64,000 nt of DNA from Cavia porcellus (taxonomy: Eukaryota > Chordata > Mammalia > Rodentia > Caviidae). The notes beneath the pieces are model-generated. The model saw nothing but the letters and a program-made list of their open reading frames with translations. It searched no databases and was not told where the DNA came from. Each line of letters begins with the position of its first letter. Position 1 is the stretch's first letter. This document shows positions 21,295 through 33,447 of the stretch, in pieces. The DNA lies in contig NW_026947514.1 of assembly GCF_034190915.1 (NCBI RefSeq), forward strand, positions 7,141,701-7,205,700, given 5' to 3'. A program made the translations under genes and the position numbers.

Positions 21295-21740
21295 TGTCGG
21301 GAGCCGAGCCAGAGGACCTGCCTAAGCAGATGGGGCCTGTAGGAAAGAGCGAAGCCTTCAGTAGATTACCCCTCCCATCGAATGATGCCAAGATGGCGCC
21401 CGTTTCCTACTTCCGTATTCTTACCCACAGCTTCTGCCTAGCTACAGCTGATGTCCCCCAATCAGACTTTGCCACGCCTTGTTACCCTATAGGACAGGAC
21501 TATAGATATAAGGACAGAGCAGGAGGTAGAGAAGAAGAGAAGACACGCAGACCATAGAGAGTGGAGGACTACGCGGGGTTACTCAACAGAGAGAGCCCCA
21601 CTGGAGAGTCCGATCAGGGAGGAACGTTCCGGGGACGACCTGTGTGGAGAGTCAATAAAGGCGACCTCTGTCTCTGCATTCTGGTGTGTCGTGTGAGTCA
21701 GTTCCCCTGCCGGTCGGGGGTTCAGAGGCCGCGCGGCGCA
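21295..21740 (+). repeat. ERV-A 3' LTR
   Basis: 446 bp; reads the same as the 5' LTR throughout when compared by eye, including the YY1-like, CCAAT and TATA sites and the poly(A) signal at 21654-21659. It would provide 3' processing of the proviral transcript and can drive flanking DNA to the right. Confidence 0.95.
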
Positions 21741-21746
21741 AACCTG
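21741..21746 (+). repeat. ERV-A target-site duplication, right
   Basis: AACCTG, an exact match to the left copy at 14505-14510. Confidence 0.95.
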
Positions 21747-23189
21747 TGCTAAATTCAGGAGACCAAAAAAGTAGCTTTTTAAAAGGGGCATAAACAAATC
21801 TCAACGCAGAGAAAAATGACTGCTAATTTTCAAACCTCTAATTTAAAAGATGCTACTAAAATATATTCTTTTGAGCATTATTATTATTATTATTATTCAG
21901 CTTCAAAATGGAATATCATATGCTTTCTTTTTTCCTGTAAATTTTACATTTGGAAAAAGGACTTGGCAGAGCTTAAAATCTGACCCTAGAAATTGTCATG
22001 AAACTAAGCCGATGTGGAAGGTTTTTATTAACAGAATCGGGAAGAGATCGTGTGTTTCAGTCAGATCAACTCATTTAAAGAAAAATCCTGCCAAGTAAAT
22101 CATTTGCTGCAGTTCCATTCTTAAAGTTTTCAGAGAATAAAAAGCAATCTTCAATCTCACTTCTCAAAATATTTGCTAATTTGTTTTAAAATTGGAGACT
22201 TATCATCTGCCTCTCAGAACAGGTGCAAAAATGATATAAATTTAAATCATCCTGGAAGTCCACGTCCTGGCATAAAAGCTATAAAAGAAAAAGGAGAAAA
22301 AGAAAGACAAAAGAAATTTGGTGCGGTGCCTCCCAAACAGATCTGGTTTAAATCTGCACAAATGTAGTAACTTCCCCAGAACATGCTCGTCGGTATGGTT
22401 GCTAACAATATGATAACCATGCATCGTCTTCCCAAAAATAACTGCTCTGTATTTATTAATTTTTTTTTAAAAAAAAATCTTGTTGTTCAAAAGACACAGA
22501 TGATAAAGAACATTTTTGTCTTCTACCCGGGGAGTCTGCAGCTCTTCATACCGAAACACATCTAGTTAATAGAAACACAGACAGACAGAGGGCTCCAAGC
22601 AGTAAGCTTCGTAAATAGCAGAATAAAAATTACCATGTCTGCACTTCCCTCCCTCCCTCTTTTCTTTTCTCCTCCTTTTTAAAAATCTTGTTTATTTGAG
22701 TGTGGCGTGAAAGAAGTTAGGTTTGGAGTGCAGAGATCCAAAGTCTCCCCAGTTCTTTGTGCCTCGTTCAGGAGCCTGTAACAGAGACGGGTACGGATCT
22801 GAAAATGGGTACAGAAGTAGGCATGACGCGTGTGGACACAGAGATGGGAAAATACAGAGACAGACACAGCTGTAGGTACGGAAGAGAGGGGAGGAGGGGA
22901 GAGAGGTGCAGAAGCTGTAGGCATAAAAATAGAGACATGAATGATGCAATGCTGGTAATAGCGCTGTTTATCTTGCCAGCCACACAGGCTCAATGGCCAA
23001 CCTGCAAAAGAATGCTCAGTGTTGTTTTATATATAGAGAGAAAGGGTATGTGTGAATGGCACCTAGCGCCTTTTCAATGAATTTAACAATTCTTATGCTA
23101 AGTGAACAAGACAGCATGACAGTCGGGGGACAAGTGTCATAATCGGATCATTCATGTTTCCCACACGGTTATTCAGTTTGTAGCCACTT
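21747..23189. other. AT-rich non-coding DNA
   Basis: No gene is seen. It continues the AT-rich sequence interrupted by ERV-A. A short (TTA)n run lies at 21877-21897 and A- or T-rich runs occur near 22456-22480. Open frames on both strands are short and repetitive in composition. Confidence 0.4.
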
Positions 23190-23400
23190 ACTGGGTGCTT
23201 AGTAGGTAGAAAGAGTTCGCTTTCCTCAGCTGCTGTAAGTACTTCCAGTAACCAAAGCAATTAATAGTATCCACGAAGCCCCTTCCCTGGCCAGACACTG
23301 TAAATGACAAACAGCATCACACCCTCCCGTCACTCATTGGCTAATAAGGAAACTGAGGCACAGAGGACAGAGAGGAGCAGGTGCCAAGTACCACCTTTGG
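23190..23400 (-). repeat. MIR SINE fragment
   Basis: It has 'ttactgggtgcttagtagg' at the left, and 'aaggaaactgaggcacagagg' at the right, in MIR reverse-complement order. Confidence 0.65.
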
Positions 23401-23694
23401 GTCCTCATGGCTTTCAAGGAAATGAACATAAAGCAAGCCATAATCGAGTGGCTTGATTTGTCCACTGATACGTGCTCACTCCACATTTGGAGGGATGAAT
23501 GTCCAGCCCAGGACTCTTAGGCTGTGCAAAAGTCTAATTTTCACTGGCAGAGCCAAAGAGGACAGAGGGACTGCAGGACAGGGACAGAACAGCAATGGTA
23601 ACATCCAGATGGTGCACACAGCCTAAGGGAGACACCCGTGTACACCTGGCCTTGGACCTCACCAGGGGAAGCGGTTTCCCTGTGGACAGCACGC

Positions 23695-23815
23695 TCATTC
23701 TGCCATCGCTTGCATGTAGTTAGATGAAGAAACCGAGACCCAAAAAAATGAGTTGACCAGGATCATTCCACAGCCAAGCTAGAAGCCAAGAAGACTCAAA
23801 CTTTGGCTTCAGAGC
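23695..23815 (-). repeat. MIR SINE fragment
   Basis: 'gatgaagaaaccgagaccc' followed by 'ccacagccaagctagaagcc' matches the MIR minus-strand core and tail, diverged. Confidence 0.55.
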
Positions 23816-24594
23816 TGAGGTCAACACTGGCACATTTGGCTGAGCGCAAGAGGAGGGTCAAAGGGTACTGGAGAGTTCAGTTTTTCTTGGATTAAAGTTG
23901 TGTGCTGCCCTCGTGGTGGAAGGGAAATGAGGCATCCATAGACATGTGTCTCTAACCAGGACAATGCCAGCAGCCACCTAGAGCTGCCCATTCTGCTGGA
24001 AGTGTACCCTGTGCCTGTTTCTTTCTGGCTTTACAGCTCTCAGACCCTTCCACTGCAGGGAGCTGTGCGCAACCCTGTCCTGAGGCGCTGACAGCAAGCC
24101 AAGGGGTCCGACTTCTGTACCTCCACGCTGGCTGTAAAATTGTGCATGGCTTTTTGACTCAGATCTTCCAGTTCTCACACAGCCTTTAATGCATAGAGGA
24201 CATCGAAAGTGGAGGTTCCTAATTCCTCACTAATGGAAGAAGCTGAGTAAGAACGAAATGCCCAAGCACATCATTATTCTACTGATTTGCCCTTGACTTT
24301 GTCCCCTCCCCACCAACACACTGGACATCAGCGCTTGTGTCAGCGAGGCAAACAGAGCAAGCTTTGCACTAGAACTAGACATTCAGATGTACCCAGCCGC
24401 CTACACCCCGCAGGCTCAGAGGCTGGGTACAGTTCAATGCTGAGAGCCTCACTCCTGGCACCTGTGATGTGAAGATGCAGCCCTGCACTGCCCGTGTACA
24501 TGGCTGTGGCCCTGGCTCACACGAAGAGCAGGCAGTGCATGAGGGGTGTGTATTTGCACTGGCTCAGTCCTCCGGTGTTTACAGGGCTTCTCAC

Positions 24595-24700
24595 TGTCAC
24601 CCGGCAGGGTTGGACATCAGCTTACAAAGAGGAAACGGATGGGGGGGTCAAGTTTCTCACCCAGATCACAGAGGTGGGGAAGGGGAAAACTAGCCTTGCG
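24595..24700 (-). repeat. MIR SINE fragment
   Basis: 'cttacaaagaggaaacgg' and 'ctcacccagatcacagagg' are diverged MIR minus-strand phrases. Confidence 0.45.
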
Positions 24701-24984
24701 TCTGGGTTGACCTGGCTCTGGGTCTTTGTGAGAATCAATAACACATGGAAAAGCATCTTTGAAGACTAGAAAAATGCAGCCTCCATCATGGCAGCCATCA
24801 CCAATATTCTAGGTTCAAATAACAAAATTGTGCTGCTGCGGTTGGTCAAGGGTAGGATGAGGGCTCGGGGATGACCTTCGTGCTCAAGCTCACTGACTAT
24901 CTGGGGAGCCCCTGTGTGGTTTCCAGAAATACCCATCTACAGGGAGCAGATGCCAGGGCCCAGAACAGGTCCTCTCCTCAGGGA

Positions 24985-25080
24985 CACTATGCCCTGGCAG
25001 GCATTGTGACCTCAAGCAAGGACTGGTCACCTCTCTGCCCCTCACTTCTGCTCCACCCCCTCACCCATCTCCATGTTGGG
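24985..25080 (+). repeat. MIR SINE fragment
   Basis: 'ttgtgacctcaagcaagg' then 'cacctctctgcccctca' matches the MIR plus-strand core. Confidence 0.5.
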
Positions 25081-25297
25081 AATCTCAGACTGTTCAGCCC
25101 ACTAACTTCATGGGGCCAGATAAGGAAAAAGAGCAGCGGCAGGTAGACAAGGACTCAGTAAACCAGGGGGTCTGGGAACCGTGGGGAGACGCCTTTGTGC
25201 AGAGTGTGTGGGTCTCCCCTTCTCCCTTGCCCCCCTCCTGCTGGTTCTTTCCCCTAGACAGAGAGAACAGCAGGCCTGGTCTGCATTTGCACTGAAT

Positions 25298-25448
25298 ATT
25301 TTTTTTAAGTAGGGATTGAACCCAGGGCCTTTGCACTGAGCTATCTCACCAGCTCTTTACATTTTTGAGGCAAGAGCTTGCTAAGTTGCTAAGCTTCCCA
25401 GGCTGGGCTTGGACTCGCTGTCCTCCTGCCTCATCACGGAGGGCATGC
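25298..25448 (-). repeat. fused B1-ID dimeric SINE, minus strand
   Basis: Read leftwards it is a B1 body followed by an ID unit. On the plus strand the ID tail complement comes first (gggattgaacccagggcc, then tgagctatctcaccagc), then the B1 complement (ttttgaggcaagagcttgc, cccaggctgggcttgg). This dimeric family is a rodent marker. Confidence 0.85.
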
Positions 25449-26221
25449 AGCCCGCCCCGCCCAGGGTGCTTTCTGACAGCCCTTCACCCTCTCCCTCTGC
25501 ACGGAAGGGGTAAGGCCAGGTCCACGCTTCCTCTCCCGCCATCACTCCCGGCCACGCTGCCATCCCAACCCCGCTGCTCCTGCTCCCTCCTGTCCAGATT
25601 GCTTCCAAAACAGAGCTGAAATTGAGATAATCTGCAGAGGGCTTGAGTGCAAGCTCTCTTCCAGCGGTTGGTCCTGTACTTCTGACCGCAGTCCTGCTGT
25701 GTATAGGCAAGAGACAGCATCTTCACCCAAATGCACAGAGGAAGGAAAAAAATGTCTTTAATTTTAAAAACATGTGTCACTTCTAGGCTTTAGAGCAATG
25801 TGGCTTCTACTTTCTTGCTTTGACTCATTGCCTTTGCAGAGGTGTAAAACTGGCTTTGGCCACCAGCTTCTGCTACCTGCATAATCATCGTCATCATCGT
25901 CATCATCACATCAGTGATTTGGGGCTTCACAGCTTATTTTCCTTAAGGGCCAGAACAAAGTTGGCTACAAAGTATCACAACTATTGCAAAGGAAATTTCC
26001 CCCCTTGGGGATAGATTTCTAAACTTCTAGCCTTTGCTTTGAGGTTGAAAGGGCATTTGTTTTACAGAGTTTGCTTGTTATCAACTCAAAATAAGAGAAC
26101 AGTTGCTGTATTCCTCTTTTGATTGCGTTTATGAGGCCAGAATGACCCACTTCCAAACACAGAGAGGTTTTTTTTCCTCTTTCCTGCATTTATGTGTAAC
26201 ATGCATTCAATGTGTTCAGGT

Positions 26222-26272
26222 GTAACACCCATGAGGTCCTGGGTTTGACCCCCAACACTGCATAAAAAGGGA
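26222..26272 (+). repeat. ID SINE 3' fragment
   Basis: A B-box-containing piece (gtcctgggtttgacccccaa), followed by CACTGCATAAAAA. The A-box half is unrecognisable or deleted. Confidence 0.55.
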
Positions 26273-29200
26273 GTAATTAACCACAAATTCATGACAAGCC
26301 ACACCTTAGAAATAAACCTACTTGCTTTCATTTAAAATATTTACGAGATACTTACACTACACCCCATCCCCACCCAGGCTAAGATCTAGGGAGGAAAAGT
26401 GCTTGCTTCTATTGTGTGATGATAGGAAATCATTTCAAGAGTGTTTCTCTATTAAAACTTGTTTTACAATATGTGCAAGAGTATTTTTCTCAGGGCAATA
26501 AAACAATGTTTCATTAATGATAGGCACAAATGAGTGTGTGTGAGCCCCGTAATTTCCACTTTAAATATGAGGCCTTCTCTTGCGAACATTTTCACAGCAA
26601 GTTGATCACAATTTGACGTGCACACAATTTAGGAAGATTGATTCATTATACAATTTTTAAAATTCCTGAATTGCAATTGTCAAATAATGATTGTTCAGCT
26701 AAAGAGTTTTGATTTTCTGAGAGTGGCCTTGTACATCTACCCACTGAATCAACTTGCAAAAATTTCAAAGCAAAATAAAGCACTTGGTCCTGAAAAGCAG
26801 TGGAGAGTTGCCCTGAAAGCTGATTGTACTCATAACTAATACCAATAAGGTGAACTGATTTATCTTTTGGGTAATAAAGGTGTGATAGAGGGGTGGTGTC
26901 GGTGTAAAAAAAAATTAGCATTTGTGAGTTTCTGCTGTGTGCATTTAGGGTGAAGCTTTTGCATACTTTTGGATCATTTAACAAGCAGATAAGATCTCCC
27001 CGCTATAGAGAAGAAGTGAATATTAACTCAGAGACATCGCACGGCTTGCGTGAATCGCACAGTGTTCAGCTTCTGGGCTAGTCATCACGTATGAATCTTT
27101 TTGACCCCACACCCCATAGTTTCCTTCTTTCCCCACACTGCTTTTTACGTTAAATCAACTTTATTTCATTTCTCTTGTTACAATCACAGCAACAGTCAAC
27201 GTACGCTCATAGGTTAAAAAATTTTTAAATACAGACAAAAGTTGTCTCCTCATCTAAATGCACAGCCGCTTCTCCCTCACTTCCCTTCCCTTTTATTATA
27301 TATGCTGTTATCACCACATTGCTATTATATCGGAGAATGAGGCGTGGCTCCTCTTACAAAGACTCAAGACACCTCCCGTGGTCTGTTGCCTATGATTTTT
27401 AAGTAAAGAATTGCACGTTGTAATTTTTTAAATCTCCAGAACAAACAAAGGAGCAGAGCTCAGAGCCCACTTGAACTCCTAAGCAGGTGTCTCCTCGGGC
27501 TGAGACATCCCTGTCTGGTGCCCTGGCCGCACGCTCCGGGGCTCTTGCTGCACATTCTGATCTATTTTTCCCCAAGTACCACCTACACCCCGAACACTTC
27601 TCTGACAATCCTCTGCCTTTTCTCCCCCCAACACAATGGAAAGTTAATTGAATGTTTTATGCCTTAGAAATATCAAAGAAATGAAAAGAACGTAGGTTTC
27701 AACCATATTTCAATAATAAGTGCATTAATTTTTACCTTTTAACTGACACTTGTACTAATTTCCTTAAATGCTCTCTCTGCTTCTTTTTTGATCTGTCTGG
27801 CTTTGTTGGGCTGATGATGAAGGCTTACTTCAAATGCAAAAAGATTAGCTCTCTTTTCCTTAATAGCACAATTACAGATTGTGTGATGTCTCCATCATGA
27901 AAGAGAACCGGGACAGACTTTCAAAGTCACGGGAGTTTATTACGAAAGTGGCAGTAATAATTTTAATTACTTTGCCCTACAAAAGATATCAAAATTGCCC
28001 TAATTGTCTGATGGCATTTAGGAATTATTGTGGATAAAATGCAAGAACAGAATTTAGCAGGGTCCCCCCCAGATTTAATTTAATTTGGGTCATTGTTTTA
28101 ATCAACTATTGTGATATGTTATAACCCAAGCCCGGGTCTAACAAACCCCAGTGTACAAAAGTCTTCTGAATGCAAAATAAGTCCCCTTGCGCTGTCTTCA
28201 AAATGAACTAGAAATGATAACTGTAAGTACTATTTGTGGATTACTATTTAAAGCCCAGGAAAAACAAAGAAAAAAACTCCTTTAATTTTGTCAAATGCAT
28301 ACAATGTTTAAACTCAGCGGTGAGTACAGTTCAAAAGACCAGATGTTCTTGTGTATTTGTATAATTATTTTGCACAATAGTTTACCACTGGCAGGAAAAA
28401 AATCAAAGCATATTGTTGTATTTGGCATTTCTATGCTTACAAAGAAAAAAATCTAGAGATTGCCTTATATTAAATTAATTCTAATTTTATTAAAGCCAGA
28501 GAGAGAGCAAGAAATAAATGGAGACACAGTCATATTAGTCTTATACTAAATTAAGTCCAAGAATAAGATGCGACATTGATCAGAGAATAAAAAGCCTCAA
28601 CTCTAATGCGCTGAGGTTAACGGAGGAGACGCATGAGCCGTGTGACCCGCCGTCAGTCTATTTCAAGATGAACATTTGTTAAATTCTAATGAAAAATGTT
28701 GCACTTAAACTCTGGCGAAGAGACAATTAGTACCTCCCCCAACCCTCCCTCTACTCAAGAGATTAAAAAAAAGTCCAGAATTTAAAAAGTAAAAAAAAAA
28801 GAAGAAAAAGAAAAACCTATGAGGAATAAGCACTGTTAAAATAATCTGCTGCAGGAGAAGACGCTGTGACAAAATTAGATGCTTGCACAAAATTGCCTAG
28901 AACTGAGGAGCCCCCGATTTTTATTATCTATGGACACTCAGGAAATTGCACAGGTTCCCGTAATGAAGGACTTTTCGGGCAGTAAATTTATTAATTTTAA
29001 AAAAATATAGACGCTTTCAACAAAAGCTAGTCACCTAAAAGGAGCAACTGTAGGACGCAATCATAGAAGGAGTGTTCTGTCATCCAGTGCCTTTTAAAAT
29101 ACATTTTAGATCCTTAAATTTATATCTTTCTAATTCTTCGTTCACAGAGATGATGAATGTGGAATCTGGTATTGGGAGGCAGAGATTAATATAAATGAAT

Positions 29201-32190
29201 ATCTCGTCGGGAAAGGGGAGGGAAAACCTTTTCCCATTTAATATTATCCAGGTTTAGGAGCTACTTTTTCATCAGAGCACAAAGAGCAACAAATAAAAGG
29301 GGAAGAAAGAAAAAAGAAAAAGTAAAGAAACCTTTATTTTATTGAGGGGCCGAGCTCAGGACAGCTGTTTAAACTGGGGGCATGGAGAAAGGAATTCTAC
29401 AGCCCTGGCACCCATCACCCCACTCGGGGAGCAGACGGGGTGCTGGCTGTTCCTAGAGAACGAGCCACCCAGGGAGGGGACCAGCACCGGCTTAGGGTGG
29501 CACGGGAAACATCCACCCTCTGTCAGGGCTACGGGGCCCAGAATGGCTTCTCTCTCTGTGACTTCCGGTTTGGAGTCCTGGTTTCTCTTTCCTGGAGGAA
29601 GTGATCACTGGTATCATCACACACTGCAGGTGGTGACGCAGGGCAGGGAGGCCACCAGGAAGACCAAGGATGCGCTTGGTCATGGCTGTGTCTCCTACGC
29701 TGGGCACATCGGCCACTCAGTAAATAACCACCCGTTGCATGAACGCACGCTTGGCAGGGAAAGAGGCAAGGTACTGTACGCATCATCCTATCTGGAAAAA
29801 CAGCCTCCTGAAAATGCTGTGCGTGAAATTCAATGTGAGACACTCCCTGGCAGAGGTGACACCAAGTGCCACTCGAAGAAAGCCATGGTGGCGGTCCTGT
29901 AGCATGAAGAGCAAGCTGGCTTCTTCCTCCACCTTGGCCTCTCAATGCCTCCCACAGATGCCCAGAGCCTGTGTGACCCCAAAAGCACCGGGCGAACCCG
30001 GACCCCTCCTGGCTCACCCTCCGGGCACCAATGCCTGCTCTGAGACGCGCCTGTTAGCAGGAGCGCACTGTTCCGTTAGCAGTTTGCACTTGGTGGGGTG
30101 AGATGGGGAGGCAGGCAGCGTGGTCCTTGCCAGCATCACGAATGTGTGACACAGCCAGCTAGGCACCGTCAGGAGCAGTTGCTAATTTATTTTAAGTGCC
30201 CCCTGAGTTTTTTCATTTCTCTGGAAAAATAAATACATAAATCCCAGGCTGTCTCTGCCAACCCAGCCCAGTGCCCGGTCTGTCTGCGGCTGTGAGGGTT
30301 TGTGGGGTGACAGGGAGTGCCGCCAGAGAGAGGGGTGTCAGTGTTCAGCCGACACAGCAGGGCTAGCACCCCCGATTCCTGGTTGCATTAGAAGCGGATG
30401 TATCACATGCGTATAGGACTGACCTTTTCCCTTCCTGAATTGGCTGCCGACGCACTTGCTAAATTTTTTTTGCTTCTTTCTCTTCGTCTTCTTTCCGAGA
30501 GTCTGCGATTCCAAATAGTACTGCAGGCTTCTCCAAGCCCAGATTCACTGGCAAGTTTGGAATGAAATTTGTCTAGTTTAGAAATTCATTATCCAAAGTG
30601 AGGAGCCCAGCAAATATTATAGTTTCATAAATATGCAGATTTTGTTTATTTAAACATTTTTATGACACTTTGTGTTTCCCTAAATTGGGTCATCATTTTA
30701 ATATAATTGGAATCTGATGTGTGTCCTGTTTTCCTTAAAAGCCATCTGGTTCATTTTCGACTTTCAGAAACCAAATTATTTGCGGTAATATCGGAACTTG
30801 TTAACGCCTCCTTTGAACCAACACACAACTTCGGCGGTCAGACCCAGGGAGGCCTGGGCCCTTTGCACAGGTCTCCATAACCCCCACTTCCTCCGAGGGT
30901 TTCCAGGCTGAGGGACTGAGATGGATCCATGCCATGAAGACCTGTGGGCACCACAAGAAGCCATAGTCAGCTGGAAATAGATCTGCTGGGCACCATGTTG
31001 GATAAACGGCAGTGACTCGCCATGGCCTGTGTGGCTAAGACAAAGAACAGAGGTGACTCTGCCTATTCTAACTAAGCCACAAGCTTCCAGAGGGCAGGAC
31101 TCTCTTCCTTCGGTACTCACAGTTTCCAAAGCACTGAGCCCCTAGTCGATGTGAAAGATGGAAGATGTACCCATTGGTGGGCTGGGATTTCGGTCATGCA
31201 ATTCCAACAAAGTAGAATCGTGCATTATTGCTGCGTAACAAGTTGTTCCAAAACCATGGGAGCTGAAAGCAACTTGTGTTGTGTCACCTCACAATTTCTA
31301 TTGAATCAGGAACACAGAATGGCCTCTCCTGGGTCCTCATCCATGGGACTGTCCACAGGGCAGCTCACAGTGGGACAGCTTGCTTTATCTGAACTAGAGG
31401 GAAAAAGCAACAGTCAAAGTCTCCCATTATATAACTGCACACATTCCAGCACCTTTGCTACCCTCTGTGAATCAGGGACCAGTGAGGGGACTCAAACCAC
31501 ATTCAGCAGGAGGACGTGACCTTGTCCTTAGATGTGAGGCTTTGCTGGTCTATCGCATGTGTCTATTTCAATGCAAAGAGTCAGGTTCATGATGCACCCA
31601 GCAGGACTACCGAGCCCATTTTGGTAAGAAGAAATTAAAACAACCTGCTTACACTTAACCACGGTTGTATGCCATTGGAAATACCCAATAAATGCCTTTA
31701 TTCATTGTATGTGGAGATGCAGGAATCAAAACTGACATTCCTGCCAAAGTCCATCAATATAAGCTTTTAAAAGTTACAGGTCTAATTTGCATATTATTTG
31801 CACATCCTCCGGTTAGGGAAGAGGCAAATTCCATGCCACTTATTGCCCAGCTTCACTTGTGAGCAAGCGTGTGTCATACCTGGCTGGCTGTGGATGCTGA
31901 CTACTCAGGCATTTGTGGGTCTCATTCTCTTCCTCCGTTCACTTCCTTGGGAATGAAGGTAACAGCTGTACCTTCTCTGAAAGATTGCCATTAGACCATC
32001 GTGATCAAACAACGTGCTTCTCACACTGTGCGCACTGCCCGACTGGTGAGTCTGGAGTCGGTGTGGTGCAATCGCTGACAAACTTTGTTTTCAACGTAAA
32101 AGGATTGTAGCCCACGATGCACTGCAGGTGCACTGGAGCCTGGCTTCTGAGGGTGAGCTTTTGCAGTGGGAACACGGCCCTAGGTGCTGT
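26273..32190. other. SINE-poor AT-rich block, no gene seen
   Basis: About 5.9 kb without any B1, ID or dimeric SINE that I can see, whereas the next 6 kb holds at least six. From about 27640 to 29330 it is especially AT-rich, with many TAATTA, ATTAAA and TTAATT words and few tracts of simple repeat. Positions 29340-30060 are GC-richer with a 186-codon open frame that looks fortuitous. Positions 31212-31515 resemble an old, unnamed mammalian repeat (tattgctgcgtaacaagttg). The block could hold conserved enhancers. Confidence 0.35.
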
Positions 32191-32292
32191 GCACACAAAT
32201 GCATGGCTGGGCTCCAATAAAACTTTATTAACAAAAACAGGTGGCAGGCTGGATTGGATCCAAGGGCCTTAGTTTATTGGCCCCTGGTTCCA
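32191..32292 (+). mobile_element. DNA-transposon fossil (hAT/MER-like)
   Basis: 'ggctgggctccaataaaac' and 'ttattaacaaaaacaggtgg' followed by 'gccttagtttattggcccctgg' match, from memory, a widespread mammalian non-autonomous hAT-type repeat. The exact family name is uncertain. The poly(A)-like AATAAA here belongs to the repeat. Confidence 0.55.
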
Positions 32293-32532
32293 TAGATTGT
32301 GACTAGCGTGTAAGGGCTACATTAAATAACACCAAAAGCATACATGTGCTGGGCACATAAGAAACGTGAGTGTGGTGTACCAAAATTTGGCTTCAGCGGG
32401 AATATCTGGGGCGGTGGCTCCACACACCTACTATTTATTCCATGGGAATGGAAGATGTATTTTTTCTGTAGTTTGTGGTTTAGGAAAATAAAATGAAATC
32501 ATAGGTGAATACCAGTAGGGGTTTTGCTTGCT

Positions 32533-32646
32533 TACTTTTTGTCAGAAAGGGTCTGGCCATAGCTCAGGCTGGCCTCAAACTCACTGAGCTCCTTCTACCT
32601 CAACTTCCCGAGCTCTGAGATTTCAGGTGTGCACCCCCACACCCAG
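32533..32646 (-). repeat. B1-type SINE, minus strand
   Basis: 'cagaaagggtctggccatagctcag', read in short pieces, 'gctggcctcaaactcac' and 'gatttcaggtgtgcac' give the B1 reverse-complement order. It is diverged. Confidence 0.75.
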
Positions 32647-33093
32647 TGCACCCCAGGAGCAAAGGGGCCAGGAGGGAAGAGGCTGTGCCCACAAGGATGC
32701 ACCATAGACTAGAAGCCAGGGACCAACTGCACGAGTCCTGGGCCTCTAGGAAGCTGGAGCAGGATGGTCCTGTGTGCATTGGTGACATGTATCACAAAGG
32801 TTGGTGACCTCAAGGGGGTCCCTGAGGAGGACCAGGCTCTCCTGACTCAGAAGCAGATAGGCCTTGATCACATTTTGAGAGATCGGTGGGACATAGATTT
32901 TTAGTCCTGTAAAATTAGTTTGCCATGGTCAATTTGAGGCTCTCTGGCAATTATGTTTATTAAAATAGTCACATCATCAGCCATGCTTATACAGCAACTC
33001 TTATATGCCAGATATTGTTCGATAGCGACAGTAATAACTCAACAAAACCCCTGTAGAGTTTACATTGTAGAGGGACAGAAAAGTCACATGTGA

Positions 33094-33121
33094 TGTGTGT
33101 GTGTGTGTGTGTGTGTGTGTG
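33094..33121. repeat. (TG)n microsatellite
   Basis: Twenty-eight bases of TG repeat. Confidence 0.95.
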
Positions 33122-33296
33122 GCCACACAATGCAGTGATGATCCTAAAAGATCATAACAGAGCTGAAAACTTCACCCTCTAATGACATGGTTGCCACTGT
33201 CACATTATCATGTCACATTACTTGTGGTGTGAACAAATCAATAGAGCTCATGCAGTTCAATCCAGTGTCCAAGGCTGGCATTAATAATAAACCACT

Positions 33297-33447
33297 CAGG
33301 TGTGGCGTGGTGGCTCATACCTGAAATCCCAGCACTCCAGAGGCTGAGGCAGGAGGGTCACCAGAAATATGAAGCCAACCTGGGCTACATAGTGAGCTCA
33401 AGTCAACCAGAACTACATAGCAAGGTCCCTGTTTCAAAAAAAAAAAG
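33297..33447 (+). repeat. B1-type SINE
   Basis: 'gtggcgtggtggctcatacc', 'aatcccagcac', 'aggctgaggcaggagg', 'ctacatagtgagctc' and an A11 tail appear in order. It is a full-length B1 with a short internal duplication around 'aactacatagcaagg'. Confidence 0.92.

Larger units (their letters stand above)
14511..21740 (+). mobile_element. ERV-A: young class II (betaretrovirus-like) provirus
   Basis: This is a complete 7230-bp proviral structure: LTR, primer site, gag, pro with dUTPase, pol, env remnant, polypurine tract, LTR. The paired 446-bp LTRs appear identical by direct reading and the AACCTG target duplications are perfect. Class II is supported by two Cys-His boxes in Gag, dUTPase in the pro frame, a protease G-patch, two -1 frameshifts, a 6-bp duplication and an LTR starting TGTCGGGAGCC, close to the IAP-type start. 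Gag, pro and pol have no stop or frame break other than the two programmed shifts. Env is mostly deleted, so horizontal infection by this copy alone is not expected; an intracellular, IAP-like life style is the natural inference. Expression and activity are unknown. Confidence 0.95.

Noticed and set aside
25880..25910. CRISPR-like short repeats (ATC/TCG units)
   Set aside because: A simple trinucleotide-type repeat in a mammalian genome with no spacers.
29342..29902. 186-codon plus-strand open frame
   Set aside because: No domain; a 162-codon frame overlaps on the opposite strand.
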